Source of the DNA: Gordonia sihwensis NBRC 108236
Lineage (GTDB): Bacteria > Actinomycetota > Actinomycetes > Mycobacteriales > Mycobacteriaceae
Assembly (NCBI RefSeq): GCF_000333035.1
Contig: NZ_BANU01000014.1
Span: 62,001-126,000 of the forward strand
DNA length: 64,000 nt
Direction: 5' to 3'
Part shown: positions 55,327 through 64,000 of the stretch, one piece after another
Position numbering within the stretch: the stretch's first letter is position 1
How the letters are laid out: every line of letters begins with the position of its first letter
The notes under the pieces: model-generated
The model's input: only the letters and a program-made list of their open reading frames with translations
Databases searched by the model: none
What the model was told of the DNA's origin: nothing
Made by a program: the position numbers and the translations under genes

Positions 55327-56829
55327 TCAGAGGATTCCCTTCCCGGTCTCCGGCGCGGACGCCAGCACGTCCGGCAGGACGCGGACGTTGAGGGCGTCGA
55401 GACCGCCGGCGGGCAGGTCCGCGAGGCCGGTCGCCGCCGCGACGAAGCGTTCCTGCTCGGCGGGGTCGATCACGCCCTCGGCCATGCGCGCGAACTTCGC
55501 CAGATACTGGTCGCGGGCGAATGGACGGGCGCCGAGCGGGTGGGCGTCGGCGACGGCCAGTTCGTCCTCGATCACCTCGCCGCTCGCGAGGGTGATGACG
55601 GCGCGGGCGCCGAAGGCCTTCTCGTTCGGGTCGGTGGAGTGGTAGCGGCGCGTCCACTCCGGGTCCTCGACGGTGGAGATCTTGCGCCACAGTTCCACCG
55701 TGTCCGGGCGGGCGGCGCGCTCGGGCGCGTACGAGCGTTCGTGGTCCCATTCACCGTCCTGGAGCGCGACGGCGAAGATGTACATGACCGAGTGATCGAG
55801 CGTCTCACGGCTCGCGGTCGGGTCGAACTTCTGCGGGTCGTTCGACCCGGTGCCGATCACGTAGTGGGTGTGGTGGCTGGTGTGCAGCACGATCGACGCG
55901 ATCTGCGAGGGGTCGCCGACCCGGTCGCGCATCCGCCGGGCCAGGTCGATCGGCGCCTGGCTCTGGTACTCGGCCGAGTGCTCCTTGGTGTAGCTGTCGA
56001 GGATGGCCCGCTTGGCCTCACCCGGCGCAGGCAGGGGCACCGTGTAGCGCGCCTCGGGCCCACCGAGCATCCAGGCGATCACACCGTCTTCGCCCTCCCA
56101 GATCGGCGACGGCGCCCCCTCGCCGCGCATCGCCCGGTCGACTGCCTCGACCGCGATCTTGCCCGCATGGGCCGGGGCGTACGCCTTCCAACTGGAGATG
56201 AGTCCCTTGCGGGACTGCCGCGTGGCGGTGGTCAGGTGCAGGGCCTGGCCGACGGCCTGGTAGATCGTCGGCACATCGAGCCGCAGCATGGTGCCGAGAC
56301 CGGCCGCGACCGACGGACCGAGGTGCGCGACGTGGTCGATCTTGTGCTCGTGCAGGCACATGCCCTTCACGAGATCGATCTGGATCTCGTACGCGGTGGC
56401 CAGTCCGCGGATCAGATCGGCGCCGTCGGCGCCCACTCGCTGCCCCACCGCCACCAGGGCGGGGATGTTGTCGCCGGGGTGCGAGTACTCGGCGGCCAGG
56501 AAGGTGTCGTGGAAGTCCAGCTCACGCACCGCGACGCCGTTGGCCCAGGCCGCCCACTCCGGTGCGTACGAGCCGTCGACGCCGAAGACCGTGGAGCCGC
56601 CGGCGACCGGCCTGGTCTGCGCCTGCCTGCGCGCGCTCACGACCGGTCGCCGCACCACCGACGCGGCGCTCACGGCCGCGTTGTCGATGATGCGGTTGAC
56701 GATCATCTCGGCGGTCTCGTCGGGCACACCGACGGGGTCGGCGGCCACCTGAGCGATCTTGTACGCGAGATGCTCGCTCAACGGAAACTCTTCGGCGCTG
56801 CGGCGGGTGCGGACTTCGTGATTGATCAT
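55327..56829 (-). CDS. prpD: 2-methylcitrate dehydratase PrpD
   Basis: A 500-residue MmgE/PrpD-family enzyme. It contains [40 protein letters not shown] followed by [26 protein letters not shown] and [20 protein letters not shown]. It removes water from 2-methylcitrate. First gene of prpD-prpB-prpC-pyc. The ATG at 56829 fits the family start and has TACGGT six bases upstream, so the message may be leaderless. Divergent from prpR. Confidence 0.93.
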   Translation of the reverse strand: MINHEVRTRRSAEEFPLSEHLAYKIAQVAADPVGVPDETAEMIVNRIIDNAAVSAASVVRRPVVSARRQAQTRPVAGGSTVFGVDGSYAPEWAAWANGVAVRELDFHDTFLAAEYSHPGDNIPALVAVGQRVGADGADLIRGLATAYEIQIDLVKGMCLHEHKIDHVAHLGPSVAAGLGTMLRLDVPTIYQAVGQALHLTTATRQSRKGLISSWKAYAPAHAGKIAVEAVDRAMRGEGAPSPIWEGEDGVIAWMLGGPEARYTVPLPAPGEAKRAILDSYTKEHSAEYQSQAPIDLARRMRDRVGDPSQIASIVLHTSHHTHYVIGTGSNDPQKFDPTASRETLDHSVMYIFAVALQDGEWDHERSYAPERAARPDTVELWRKISTVEDPEWTRRYHSTDPNEKAFGARAVITLASGEVIEDELAVADAHPLGARPFARDQYLAKFARMAEGVIDPAEQERFVAAATGLADLPAGGLDALNVRVLPDVLASAPETGKGIL

Positions 56830-56835
56830 GTTCGC

Positions 56836-56841
56836 ACCGTA
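56836..56841 (-). promoter_or_regulatory. -10 element TACGGT, leaderless start of prpD
   Basis: On the minus strand TACGGT ends six bases before the prpD ATG. No ribosome site is visible between. Confidence 0.5.
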
Positions 56842-56907
56842 CGCAGGCGCTCTCGTCTCGCGAAAGGCCTGGCAAATGCGTATTTCTGCGGATCTTTCAG
56901 GACTATG

Positions 56908-56925
56908 TTGCGAATCTTGCGGATA
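56908..56925. promoter_or_regulatory. Candidate PrpR operator
   Basis: Two adjoining 9-mers, TTGCGAATC and TTGCGGATA, lie between the divergent prpD and prpR promoters. TTGC/GCAA half-sites are typical of the RamB/PrpR regulator group. A GGCAAATGCG at 56871-56880 may be a further half-site. Confidence 0.4.
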
Positions 56926-56935
56926 CCGTGCCGGA

Positions 56936-56941
56936 TACAGT
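56936..56941 (+). promoter_or_regulatory. -10 element TACAGT, leaderless start of prpR
   Basis: TACAGT ends six bases before the ATG at 56948. It lies right next to the candidate operator, so PrpR could control its own gene. Confidence 0.5.
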
Positions 56942-56947
56942 TGGCGC

Positions 56948-58354
56948 ATGGCCAAGACCTATGTGGGCGGCCGGCTCCGCCGGCTGCGCGAGGAGCTCGG
57001 GCTGTCGCAGGCGGCGCTCGCCCGGCGGCTGGACCTGTCCACCACGTACGTCAATCAGCTCGAGAACGACCAACGCCCGATCACCGTCCCGGTGCTGCTC
57101 ACCATCACCTCCGCGTTCGACCTCGCGCCGGACTTCTTCTCCGCGTCCGGCGACGCCCGCCTCGCCGCCGACCTGGCCGACGCGATCCTCGAGCAGGGAG
57201 AGAAGGTGAGCCGGACCGAGGTGGCTGAGATGGTGGCGCGCATGCCGCAGATCGGCCGCGCCCTGGTCGGCATGCACCGTCGGCTGGCGGCGGCGACCGC
57301 CGAGCTGGAGACGCTCCGAGCGCGGACCGGTGACGGCTCCACCGAACCCCACATCACCCCGTTCGAGCAGGTCCGCGACTATTTCTACGACCGCCGCAAC
57401 TACATCGCCGAGCTCGACCTGGCCGCCGAGCGACTCTTCGCCGACGCCGGCCTGTCCGTCGGCGGGCTGGATCTGCAGCTGGCCGACCTGTTGGAACACC
57501 GGTTCGGCGTCCGCGTCACGATCGCGCCCGCCGAGCGCGGCACCGGACCCAAGCGCGTATTCGACGAGGAGTCGGCGACGGTGACGCTCGCGCGGCGACT
57601 GTCGGCGGGCCAGCGCGCCTTCCAACTCGCCACGCAGCTCGCACTGCTCTCGCAACGCCCGCAGATCGATCGGCTGGTGGCCTCCGCGGACAGCCTCGAC
57701 GACGCCTCGATACCCGTGGCGCGCGTGGGCCTCGCGAACTACTTCGCAGGTGCGCTGGTTCTCCCCTACGGCGAATTCGCCGCTGCCGCACGTGAACTCC
57801 GCTACGACGTCGACCTCTTGAGTCGGCGGTTCGAGGTCGGCTTCGAGACCGTCTGCCACCGCCTGTCCACCCTGCAACGCCCCGGCGACCGCGGAGTTCC
57901 GTTCATCTTCGTCCGTGTCGACAAGGCCGGGAACATCTCCAAGCGTCAGTCGGCGACCGCGTTCCACTTCTCCCGGGTGGGCGGCAGCTGTCCGCTGTGG
58001 GTGGTCCACGACGCCTTCGCCACGCCCGGCCGGGTGCGGACCCAGGTGTCGCAGATGCCGGACGGCCGCAGCTACTTCTGGCTGGCGCGGACCATCGACT
58101 CGCATTCGGGCGGCCACCTCGCGACGCCGTCCGACTTCGCGATCGGCCTGGGCTGCGATCTCGCGCACGCCGACGAACTGATCTATTCGACCGGAGTCGA
58201 CCTCGCCGAGGACCGCACGATGGTGCCGATCGGCGCCGGCTGCAAGGTGTGTCCGCGGCCGGACTGCTCGCAGCGCGCCTTCCCGATGCTGGGCCGCGGC
58301 ATCCACATCGACGAACGGATCAGCGACTCGATCCCGTACCGCCGGTCGGAGTGA
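56948..58354 (+). CDS. prpR: Methylcitrate cycle regulator PrpR (XRE/ScfR type)
   Basis: A 468-residue regulator. Residues ~8-65 are an XRE helix-turn-helix ([39 protein letters not shown]). An IrrE-like ImmA/peptidase-type domain and a C-terminal DUF2083 domain follow. The C-terminus has three Cys in [20 protein letters not shown] plus an upstream Cys, matching the Fe-S cluster seen in M. tuberculosis PrpR (Rv1129c). It senses short-chain acyl-CoA and activates prp genes. Divergent from prpD with 118 bases between. Confidence 0.92.
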   Translation: MAKTYVGGRLRRLREELGLSQAALARRLDLSTTYVNQLENDQRPITVPVLLTITSAFDLAPDFFSASGDARLAADLADAILEQGEKVSRTEVAEMVARMPQIGRALVGMHRRLAAATAELETLRARTGDGSTEPHITPFEQVRDYFYDRRNYIAELDLAAERLFADAGLSVGGLDLQLADLLEHRFGVRVTIAPAERGTGPKRVFDEESATVTLARRLSAGQRAFQLATQLALLSQRPQIDRLVASADSLDDASIPVARVGLANYFAGALVLPYGEFAAAARELRYDVDLLSRRFEVGFETVCHRLSTLQRPGDRGVPFIFVRVDKAGNISKRQSATAFHFSRVGGSCPLWVVHDAFATPGRVRTQVSQMPDGRSYFWLARTIDSHSGGHLATPSDFAIGLGCDLAHADELIYSTGVDLAEDRTMVPIGAGCKVCPRPDCSQRAFPMLGRGIHIDERISDSIPYRRSE

Positions 58355-58409
58355 ACCGGGGCGGTACGGGACCGCAGCCGTGCGGATCGACCGATGTCGG
58401 TGGAGTCGA

Positions 58410-60578
58410 TCAGTCGTGAGCGAAGCTCACGGTCGGGAGCACCTTCCGCAGCCAGGCCGGCGTCCACCAGGCCGCCCGTCCGGTCAGCCGCAGCAGCACC
58501 GGCAGCAGCACCAGCCGGATCAGGAAGGCGTCCAGCAGCACCGCGACGCCGAGGATCACTCCCATCTCCTTGGGAGGCAGCGGTCCGGACAGGGCGAAGG
58601 TGAAGAACACCGCCACCATGACTCCGCCCGCGGCGAAGATCACCCGCCCCGAGTGCGCCACCGCGCCCACCATCGCCGACCTCGCATCGCCGTCACGTTC
58701 CCAGTGCTCCTTGGCGGAGGCGAGCAGGAACACCGTGTAGTCCATCGCGATGGCGAAGATCATCGCGAAGAAGAACACCGGCGCCCAGGCGTCCAGGAAG
58801 CCCTGCGACTCGAAGCCGAACAGTCCGGCACCGAGTCCGTCCTGGAACACCAACCGCGCCACGCCGAACGCCGCCGCGGTCGAGAGGAGACTGACCAGCG
58901 TTCCGAGGAAGGAGATGAGCGGCGCCGCCAGCGCGAACAGCAGTAGCAGGAATCCGAGCGTCAAGACCACCGCGATCACCACCGGAGTGCTCCGGTCGAG
59001 TTGCGCCTTCAGGTCCAGATTCTCTACGGCGGCACCGCCCACGAGCACCCCGGCGGGCAGGCCGGCGCGCAACCGGTCGACGGTCTGCGCCAGTTCCGGG
59101 TCCGACGGATCGACGGTCGGCACGGCCTGGATCATCCGGTAGTCGACGCCGTCGGACGGTGCGGCCGGCGGGGTCGCGGCCGCGATTCCCGGATCGTCCG
59201 CCAGCACCGTGCGCGCCTCGTCGGCGACCGCCGCGGGTGCGATGACGGTCAGCATGCCCGGCGCTCCCGGACCGAAAGCCTCCTGCACGCGGTGGTAGCC
59301 GACGCGGGCACTGGCGTCTTCCGGGAGCACCTTGATCGACGGCATGGCGGTGGTCAGGCCCACCAGCGGGATCGCCAGGACCACCAGGATCGCCAGGGCC
59401 GCCGCTCCCCACCGCAGCGGGTGCCGCCACAGTCGTTGCGCCCACGCCTCGAACCGCGGCGAACGGTGTTCGCCCGCCTTGACCCACGGCAGCGGCAGTT
59501 TGTCGATGCGGTGATCGAGCTTCGAGAGCACCAGTGGCAACAGGGTGAGGGTGGCCGCGAGGATGAACACGACCGAGATCATGATCCCGCCCGCCATCGA
59601 CCGGAACGACGGTGACGGCACCAGCATCACGGCGGACAGCGACACCAGCACGGTCGCGCCCGAGAGCAGGACCGCCTTGCCCGCCGTATCCATGGTCTGA
59701 GCGATCGCGGCCCGCATCGGCAGTCGCTGTCCCATCCGTGCCGCCCGGAACCGGACGACGAGGAACAGCGCGTAGTCGATGCCCAGGGCGAGGGAGAACA
59801 TCATCGCGAAGTTCATCGCCCAGATCGACACCGGGACAACGGCGTTCACCAGCACCAGAATTCCCGCCGACGCGACGAGACCGGCGATCGTCAGCAGCAG
59901 CGGCAGCCCGGCGGCGACGAGCGCACCGAACGCCACCACCAGGATGAAGAGCGTCACCGGGAATGAGATCATCTCGGAGGTCAGCATCGCCTCGAGGTTG
60001 GCCTTGTTGAAATCCGACCACATCACCGACGCACCCGTGGGCGCCACCTGAACGCCGTCGCGTGAGAGGGCCTCGAGTGGCGGCGACAGATCGGTCGCCG
60101 CGCGCACCATCTCGTTGGTGTCCGCGCCCGCACCGCCGATCACGATCGCCGTCCGGCCGTCGGCGGAGAGGGTGGCCCCCGGCGTCGGCTCGATCACCTG
60201 GCTGATCCGTCCGTCGGCGCGCAGGATGTCGCCGACAGCGGCGATCACCTCCGGCCCATCACCCTCGGTGAGGGACCGCTGGCCCGTCACGACCACCTGG
60301 ATGGCCGACGACGCGTTCCCGCCGAAGTGCGCGACCGCTAGATCGCGGGCCGCGACCGAGTCGGACCCCTGTGCCTGCCAGCCGGCGCCGGAGAGACTCT
60401 TCTCCACCGACGGTGCGAAGACGCCGAGCCCGATGACGATCAGGATCCACGCCGCCGCGACCAAGCGGCCGTGGGCACTCACCCAGACGCCGAGCCGACC
60501 GAGCGGCCCGGGCCGCGGCTCCACCGCGCCCACGGACGCGGCGGACGCCCGCGTCGGTTCCAGTTCTTCACTTCTCAT
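58410..60578 (-). CDS. MMPL/RND-family membrane transporter
   Basis: A 722-residue transporter with 11-12 helices in two similar halves. The first half carries MNFAMMFSLALGIDYALFLV and VRFRAARMGQRLPMRAAIAQ, the second half FFAMIFAIAMDYTVFLLASA; the buried Asp in each (GIDYALF, AMDYTVF) is the proton relay of RND pumps. Two outer loops of ~130-150 residues lie between helices 1-2 and 7-8. Short for MmpL, like the MMPL/YdfJ group. Substrate unknown. Its start is 98 bases from a divergent CsoR-family repressor, with two G/C palindromes between. Confidence 0.9.
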   Translation of the reverse strand: MRSEELEPTRASAASVGAVEPRPGPLGRLGVWVSAHGRLVAAAWILIVIGLGVFAPSVEKSLSGAGWQAQGSDSVAARDLAVAHFGGNASSAIQVVVTGQRSLTEGDGPEVIAAVGDILRADGRISQVIEPTPGATLSADGRTAIVIGGAGADTNEMVRAATDLSPPLEALSRDGVQVAPTGASVMWSDFNKANLEAMLTSEMISFPVTLFILVVAFGALVAAGLPLLLTIAGLVASAGILVLVNAVVPVSIWAMNFAMMFSLALGIDYALFLVVRFRAARMGQRLPMRAAIAQTMDTAGKAVLLSGATVLVSLSAVMLVPSPSFRSMAGGIMISVVFILAATLTLLPLVLSKLDHRIDKLPLPWVKAGEHRSPRFEAWAQRLWRHPLRWGAAALAILVVLAIPLVGLTTAMPSIKVLPEDASARVGYHRVQEAFGPGAPGMLTVIAPAAVADEARTVLADDPGIAAATPPAAPSDGVDYRMIQAVPTVDPSDPELAQTVDRLRAGLPAGVLVGGAAVENLDLKAQLDRSTPVVIAVVLTLGFLLLLFALAAPLISFLGTLVSLLSTAAAFGVARLVFQDGLGAGLFGFESQGFLDAWAPVFFFAMIFAIAMDYTVFLLASAKEHWERDGDARSAMVGAVAHSGRVIFAAGGVMVAVFFTFALSGPLPPKEMGVILGVAVLLDAFLIRLVLLPVLLRLTGRAAWWTPAWLRKVLPTVSFAHD

Positions 60579-60596
60579 GTCATTCGTCCTCCTCCA

Positions 60597-60645
60597 TATC
60601 CCCCTGGGGGGTTAGTGGGAGACCGTACATCCCCCCAGGGGGTTA
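60597..60645. promoter_or_regulatory. Two CsoR-type operators between the MMPL and csoR-like genes
   Basis: TATCCCCCTGGGGGGTTA (60597-60614) and CATCCCCCCAGGGGGTTA (60628-60645) each have five C, two bases, five G with T/A flanks, the form of CsoR-family operators. Their centres are 31 bases apart, about three helix turns. They cover the promoter region of both divergent genes. Confidence 0.82.
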
Positions 60646-60676
60646 TGCAATAATCGAGGCGACGAGAGGAGTCGAC

Positions 60677-60937
60677 ATGCAACTACCCGACGAGAAGCTC
60701 AAACCGGTGCTCACGCGGCTGCGACGCGCCCATGGCCATCTGGCGACCGTGATCCGCATGCTCGAAGAGGGTGCCGAATGCGAGGATGCCCTGACCCAGC
60801 TCGCCGCGGTCGACAAGGCGCTGGCGCGCAGCGGCTACGCCCTGGTCTCCACGGGCCTGATCCACTGCATCAGCACCGAGGGCCCGGACAGCGTCGATCA
60901 GGCCAAGATGGAGAAGCTGTTCCTGTCGTTCGCCTGA
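60677..60937 (+). CDS. CsoR/RcnR-family repressor lacking the copper His
   Basis: An 86-residue all-helical repressor (DUF156). LRRAHGHLATVIRMLEEG is the DNA-contact helix pattern. Of the copper ligands Cys36/His61/Cys65 of M. tuberculosis CsoR, this protein has Cys35 and Cys64, while the His position is Gly60 (STGLIHC). That resembles persulfide sensors such as CstR more than copper sensors, so the signal is probably not Cu(I). GAGGAG precedes the ATG. It faces an MMPL pump and not a copper ATPase. Confidence 0.88.
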   Translation: MQLPDEKLKPVLTRLRRAHGHLATVIRMLEEGAECEDALTQLAAVDKALARSGYALVSTGLIHCISTEGPDSVDQAKMEKLFLSFA

Positions 60938-60944
60938 GAGCGGA

Positions 60945-62612
60945 TCAGCGACGGACGGCGGTGCGGAGCAGCGCGAGCTGGATGGTGGTGAGGAGCCGGT
61001 CGTCCCGGTCCTCCAGGCGCAGGCCCGAGAGCTGCTGGGCCCGCTCGATCCGATAGCGCAGGGTGTTCGCGTGCACGCCCACCGCGGCGGCCGCATCGCG
61101 CACGTTGCCGTGCGCGTCGAGATAGGCCTGGACGGTCGCCACCAGGTCGGCGGAGTGCTTGCGGTCGTAGTCCGCCAGCGCGGCCACCCGCGGGTCCAGG
61201 AGGTCCTCGCGCGCGGCGACCACGTCGAGGATCTCGCCGAGCAGAACCGCGGTCCGTGATTCGGCCAGACTCGTCACCCGCGCTGCACCCGGAGCCGATG
61301 CGGTGGCCGTGAGCACCCGGTCCACTTCGGCCCGCCCGGCAGGAACGTCGGCCAGCCCGGCGAGCGGGCTGACCACCGCGGCGTGCAGCACCGCGCCCGC
61401 CAGGGCCGCGTCCCCGTCGAACTTCGTGACGAGTCCGCCGACCCAACGCATGATCGCGGCCGTGTTGACCGCCGGCAGCAGCAGGTACGCGCGACCGTCG
61501 AGCACCGTGGTGACGGCCGCGGCGGCGAAGGCGCTGGCGTGCAGCCGGAGTGCACCGCCGACTGCGGCCATCGCGTCCTCGTAGACGGCCTGGTCGCCGC
61601 CGGTGGGCGCGATCCCGATCACCGCGACGGCCTCGTCCACCGGCCACCGCAGGTACGCGCCCGCCGACGAGACGTCGATGCCCCCGTGCGCACCGAACAG
61701 ACGCTGCACCAACTGGCCCTCCGTGGACGGCGCACGCATCTCCCGGGTCAGGATGCGCGCGGCGATGGCGGCGGCCCCGCGCATCACGTCGGCGGAGTCG
61801 TCGGCCAGCGGTCGGGCGCCCTCCTGCACCCAGATGGAGCCGAGATGCCTGCCGGATCGGGCGTGGACGCCGACGACGAGGCGGCGGCGCATGGCCTGTT
61901 CCGGGTGCTCGGGCACGTCGACCACCTCGCCGCCGCGGCGAATCGCATCGAACACGCCCCAGCGACGAAGCAGATCCAAGTACGCGGGCGGCCCGGCCCG
62001 GCCGAGGATCGTCTGCACCCGCAAGTCGTCGGCCTCGCCCTTCGACGGCGAGTACGCGAGGACCCGCGCACTGGTCGCGTCCTCGATGGACACCAGTCCC
62101 CCGGTACCGTTCGCGACCAGCGCCACCAGACCGAAGAGATCGACGTCGACGGGCGGCGTCAGGTCCGCGGGGTCATCGTCCCGGACCCGGTCCAGACATC
62201 CCTGCACTGTCGTGAGCACCCGGTCCCACCGCGCCCGGGCATCGACCACCACCACGGCCACCCCCGCCCGCGCGGCGACCCCTGCCAACCCGGACGGATT
62301 CGCCTTGGTGAAGACCACACGCGGCCCCTCGGCGGGCCTCCCCTCCGTGTGGCACCCCCGCATCCACTCGAGGACCGCGCCGGTGCCGAGTCCCACCAGA
62401 AGCACCGCGTCCGTCGGCGCATCGAGACCGCCGGCCAGATCGTCGGCATCGATCATCGACACCGAGGTGATCCGCCGTTCCGGATCGGCGTCGGCGAGGA
62501 CGTGTGCCACGGCGGTGTCGAGAGCCGAGACGACGTCTCGGAGGAGCACCGACGGATGCGTCGCCGACACCTCGTCGCTCGTCGCTCCGGAATCCTCGTC
62601 ACCAGTGGTCAT
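60945..62612 (-). CDS. pruC: PucR-family regulator PruC-like
   Basis: A 555-residue regulator. The C-terminus has the PucR helix-turn-helix: LVATVQAYLDAHGNVRDAAA, VGVHANTLRYRIERAQQLSG, then LRLEDRDDRLLTTIQLAL. The middle is a GGDEF-like/CdaR region and the N-terminus a PucR-type sensor segment. It is divergent from a proline catabolic gene, as is Rv1186c (PruC), the activator of proline use in mycobacteria. ATG at 62612 gives MTTGDEDS; longer open frame crosses into the divergent gene and is not used. Its stop is 7 bases from the csoR-like stop. Confidence 0.83.
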   Translation of the reverse strand: MTTGDEDSGATSDEVSATHPSVLLRDVVSALDTAVAHVLADADPERRITSVSMIDADDLAGGLDAPTDAVLLVGLGTGAVLEWMRGCHTEGRPAEGPRVVFTKANPSGLAGVAARAGVAVVVVDARARWDRVLTTVQGCLDRVRDDDPADLTPPVDVDLFGLVALVANGTGGLVSIEDATSARVLAYSPSKGEADDLRVQTILGRAGPPAYLDLLRRWGVFDAIRRGGEVVDVPEHPEQAMRRRLVVGVHARSGRHLGSIWVQEGARPLADDSADVMRGAAAIAARILTREMRAPSTEGQLVQRLFGAHGGIDVSSAGAYLRWPVDEAVAVIGIAPTGGDQAVYEDAMAAVGGALRLHASAFAAAAVTTVLDGRAYLLLPAVNTAAIMRWVGGLVTKFDGDAALAGAVLHAAVVSPLAGLADVPAGRAEVDRVLTATASAPGAARVTSLAESRTAVLLGEILDVVAAREDLLDPRVAALADYDRKHSADLVATVQAYLDAHGNVRDAAAAVGVHANTLRYRIERAQQLSGLRLEDRDDRLLTTIQLALLRTAVRR

Positions 62613-62717
62613 GGCAGTAGAGTCTGTCAGGTCAGCTGGAGAATCGTACAAGAAACCACGTAATCGTTCGTAGTATTGTCCGACGACCGCCGCGGCGCGC
62701 CGACGTGTACTGGCATC

Positions 62718-64000
62718 ATGACCACCGCACACGCCGCCGACCCGATTCCGGCGCCCACCGAAGTGTTCACCGAACTGAACGAGCTCGCCGACTCCTCCGA
62801 GAAACTCGTCACCGACTGGCTGCGCGCCGCCGCGGCGGCGCAGACCGAGCCGCATGCGTCCGCTCGCCGTCTCGCCTCGGTCCTGTCCGATCCGCGCGGG
62901 CTCGACTTCACCGTCGGTTTCGTCGACCGGGTGATCGGCACCGAGGACCAGAAGGCGGCCGCCCAGGCGCTCGCCGAACTCGCGGCGAGCACCCCGGCCA
63001 CGCTGGGCGCCTGGGACCGCTTGCAGATCAAGGCCGGTGGCGTCCTGGCCGAGAGGCTGCCCGGGGTGGTCATCCCCGCCGCGCGCGCACGGATGCGTTC
63101 GATGGTCGGGCACATGATCGTCGACGCCCGTGAGCGGCCCTTCCGCCGGGCGGTCGCCAAGCTCCGCGAGAGCGGCCATCGGCTCAACATCAACCCGCTG
63201 GGCGAGGCCGTGCTCGGTGACGCCGAGGCCGACAACCATCTCGCGGACGCGCGGGCATTGCTGCGGCGCGATGACGTCGACTACGTCTCGATCAAGGTCT
63301 CCTCCGTCGCCTCCCAGATCTCGATGTGGGCGTTCGAGGAGACGGCGCAGTACATCATCGACCGACTGACGCCGATGTATCTCCAGGCCGCCGCCGCGCC
63401 CGCGGGCACCAAGTTCATCAACCTCGACATGGAGGAATACCGCGATCTGGAACTCACCATCGAGGTGTTCACCCGGCTCCTGAGCCTCCCCGAACTCAAG
63501 CACTTCGAAGCGGGGATCGTGCTGCAGGCCTACCTGCCGGACGCACTCGGCGCGATGCAGCGTCTGTCGGACTTCGCCGCCGCCCGGGTGGCGGCCGGCG
63601 GCGCGGGGATCAAGGTCCGGCTGGTGAAGGGCGCCAACCTCGCCATGGAGTCGGTGCACGCCGAGGTGGCCGGATGGCCCCAGGTGACCTGCTCGTCGAA
63701 GACCGCGACCGATGCCAACTACAAACTCGTGCTGCACTGGCTGCTCAACAGGGATCACATGCGGGGCCTGCGCGTCGGTGTGGCCGGGCACAATCTGTTC
63801 GACATCGCCTTCGCCCATCTGCTGGCCGATCGCCGCGGTGTGTCCGACCGCGTCGAGTTCGAGATGCTGCAGGGCATGGCGACCGAGCAGGCCGACGTCC
63901 TCAGCGCCGACGTCGGCCGGCTGCTGCTGTACGTGCCGACGGTGAAACCGAAGGAATTCGACGTCGCGATCTCGTACCTGGTACGGCGTCTCGAGGAGAA
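62718..64000 (+). CDS. putA: Proline dehydrogenase / PutA N-terminal part (cut by window edge)
   Basis: The first 427 residues, open to the end of the window. The proline dehydrogenase barrel is clear: VSIKVSSVASQISMWAFEET, FINLDMEEYRDLELTIEVF, KVRLVKGANLAMES, SSKTATDANYKLVLHWLL, GVAGHNLFDIAFAH and EMLQGMA. The long N-terminal part with HRLNINPLGEAVLGDAEADN is that of actinobacterial bifunctional PutA (over 1100 residues), which also carries pyrroline-carboxylate dehydrogenase; the second half lies outside, so a single-domain enzyme cannot be excluded. Oxidises proline with FAD. Divergent from pruC, with 105 bases between in which I name no site. Confidence 0.88.
   Translation, partial: MTTAHAADPIPAPTEVFTELNELADSSEKLVTDWLRAAAAAQTEPHASARRLASVLSDPRGLDFTVGFVDRVIGTEDQKAAAQALAELAASTPATLGAWDRLQIKAGGVLAERLPGVVIPAARARMRSMVGHMIVDARERPFRRAVAKLRESGHRLNINPLGEAVLGDAEADNHLADARALLRRDDVDYVSIKVSSVASQISMWAFEETAQYIIDRLTPMYLQAAAAPAGTKFINLDMEEYRDLELTIEVFTRLLSLPELKHFEAGIVLQAYLPDALGAMQRLSDFAAARVAAGGAGIKVRLVKGANLAMESVHAEVAGWPQVTCSSKTATDANYKLVLHWLLNRDHMRGLRVGVAGHNLFDIAFAHLLADRRGVSDRVEFEMLQGMATEQADVLSADVGRLLLYVPTVKPKEFDVAISYLVRRLEE

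Noticed and set aside
60677-60937. Copper-responsive CsoR
   Set aside because: The key His is Gly and there is no copper ATPase or chaperone beside it, so I did not name it csoR.
62613-63818. Long N-terminal extension of pruC
   Set aside because: It is antisense to the proline dehydrogenase gene; the PucR-type protein is complete from 62612.

Overview
The window is high-GC actinobacterial chromosome from a mycolic-acid-producing member of the Mycobacteriales. The genus is not certain; a Gordonia-like organism fits best. Support comes from gene content: the LpqY-SugABC trehalose importer, the arabinogalactan linker genes rmlD/wbbL/manB, an LCP ligase, AccA3-AccD5-AccE5, FadE25, SigE-RseA-HtrA-TatB, and gene order that follows two Mycobacterium tuberculosis blocks. 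I see no insertion sequence, prophage, tRNA, rRNA or CRISPR array. About 61 protein genes fill nearly the whole window, many with 1-4 base stop/start overlaps.

Layout. 1-14.5 kb matches the tuberculosis segment Rv1239c to Rv1220c: corA end, a suppressor-of-fused-domain protein, sugC-sugB-sugA-lpqY, a small membrane protein, an MgtE-N/CBS protein, a DUF1003 protein, a lytic transglycosylase, mrp, tatB, htrA, rseA, sigE and an O-methyltransferase. At 14.47-14.49 kb the order jumps to the segment Rv3264c to Rv3285: manB-like, wbbL, rmlD, LCP protein, TIGR03089 protein, fadE25, purE, purK, gtrA, PH-domain protein, birA, accD5, accE5, maf, sseA, sufE-like and accA3. Several insertions break this block. 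They are a tetR plus a four-gene flavin/acetyltransferase operon (21.4-25.1 kb), an ABC exporter/DUF4097/ribbon-helix-helix cassette that separates purE from purK (25.7-28.8 kb), a two-component system (30.7-32.8 kb) and a stand-alone condensation-domain protein (40.0-41.4 kb).

From 43.5 kb on: a GNAT-like fragment gene, a degenerate nucleotidyltransferase-like gene, metE under a cobalamin riboswitch, an FMN glutamate-synthase-like protein, and then on the minus strand prpD-prpB-prpC-pyc and a Nudix hydrolase, with prpR divergent from prpD. The window closes with an MMPL transporter and a divergent CsoR-family repressor, and with the proline catabolic regulator pruC divergent from a putA/pruB-type gene that runs off the end.

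How it fits together. Propionyl-CoA is the main theme. AccA3/AccD5/AccE5, biotinylated by BirA, would carboxylate it to methylmalonyl-CoA. PrpC/PrpD/PrpB would oxidise it to pyruvate through the methylcitrate cycle, and the co-transcribed pyruvate carboxylase would turn that pyruvate back into the oxaloacetate PrpC needs. A second theme is the envelope: trehalose recycling, rhamnosyl linker synthesis, LCP attachment and SigE stress control. The most interesting loci are the prp-pyc operon, the RHH/DUF4097/ABC cassette with its operator, the CsoR-family repressor that lacks the copper-binding histidine but faces an MMPL pump through two G/C palindromes, and the orphan condensation protein. All functions are inferred from sequence recognition, without database searches.
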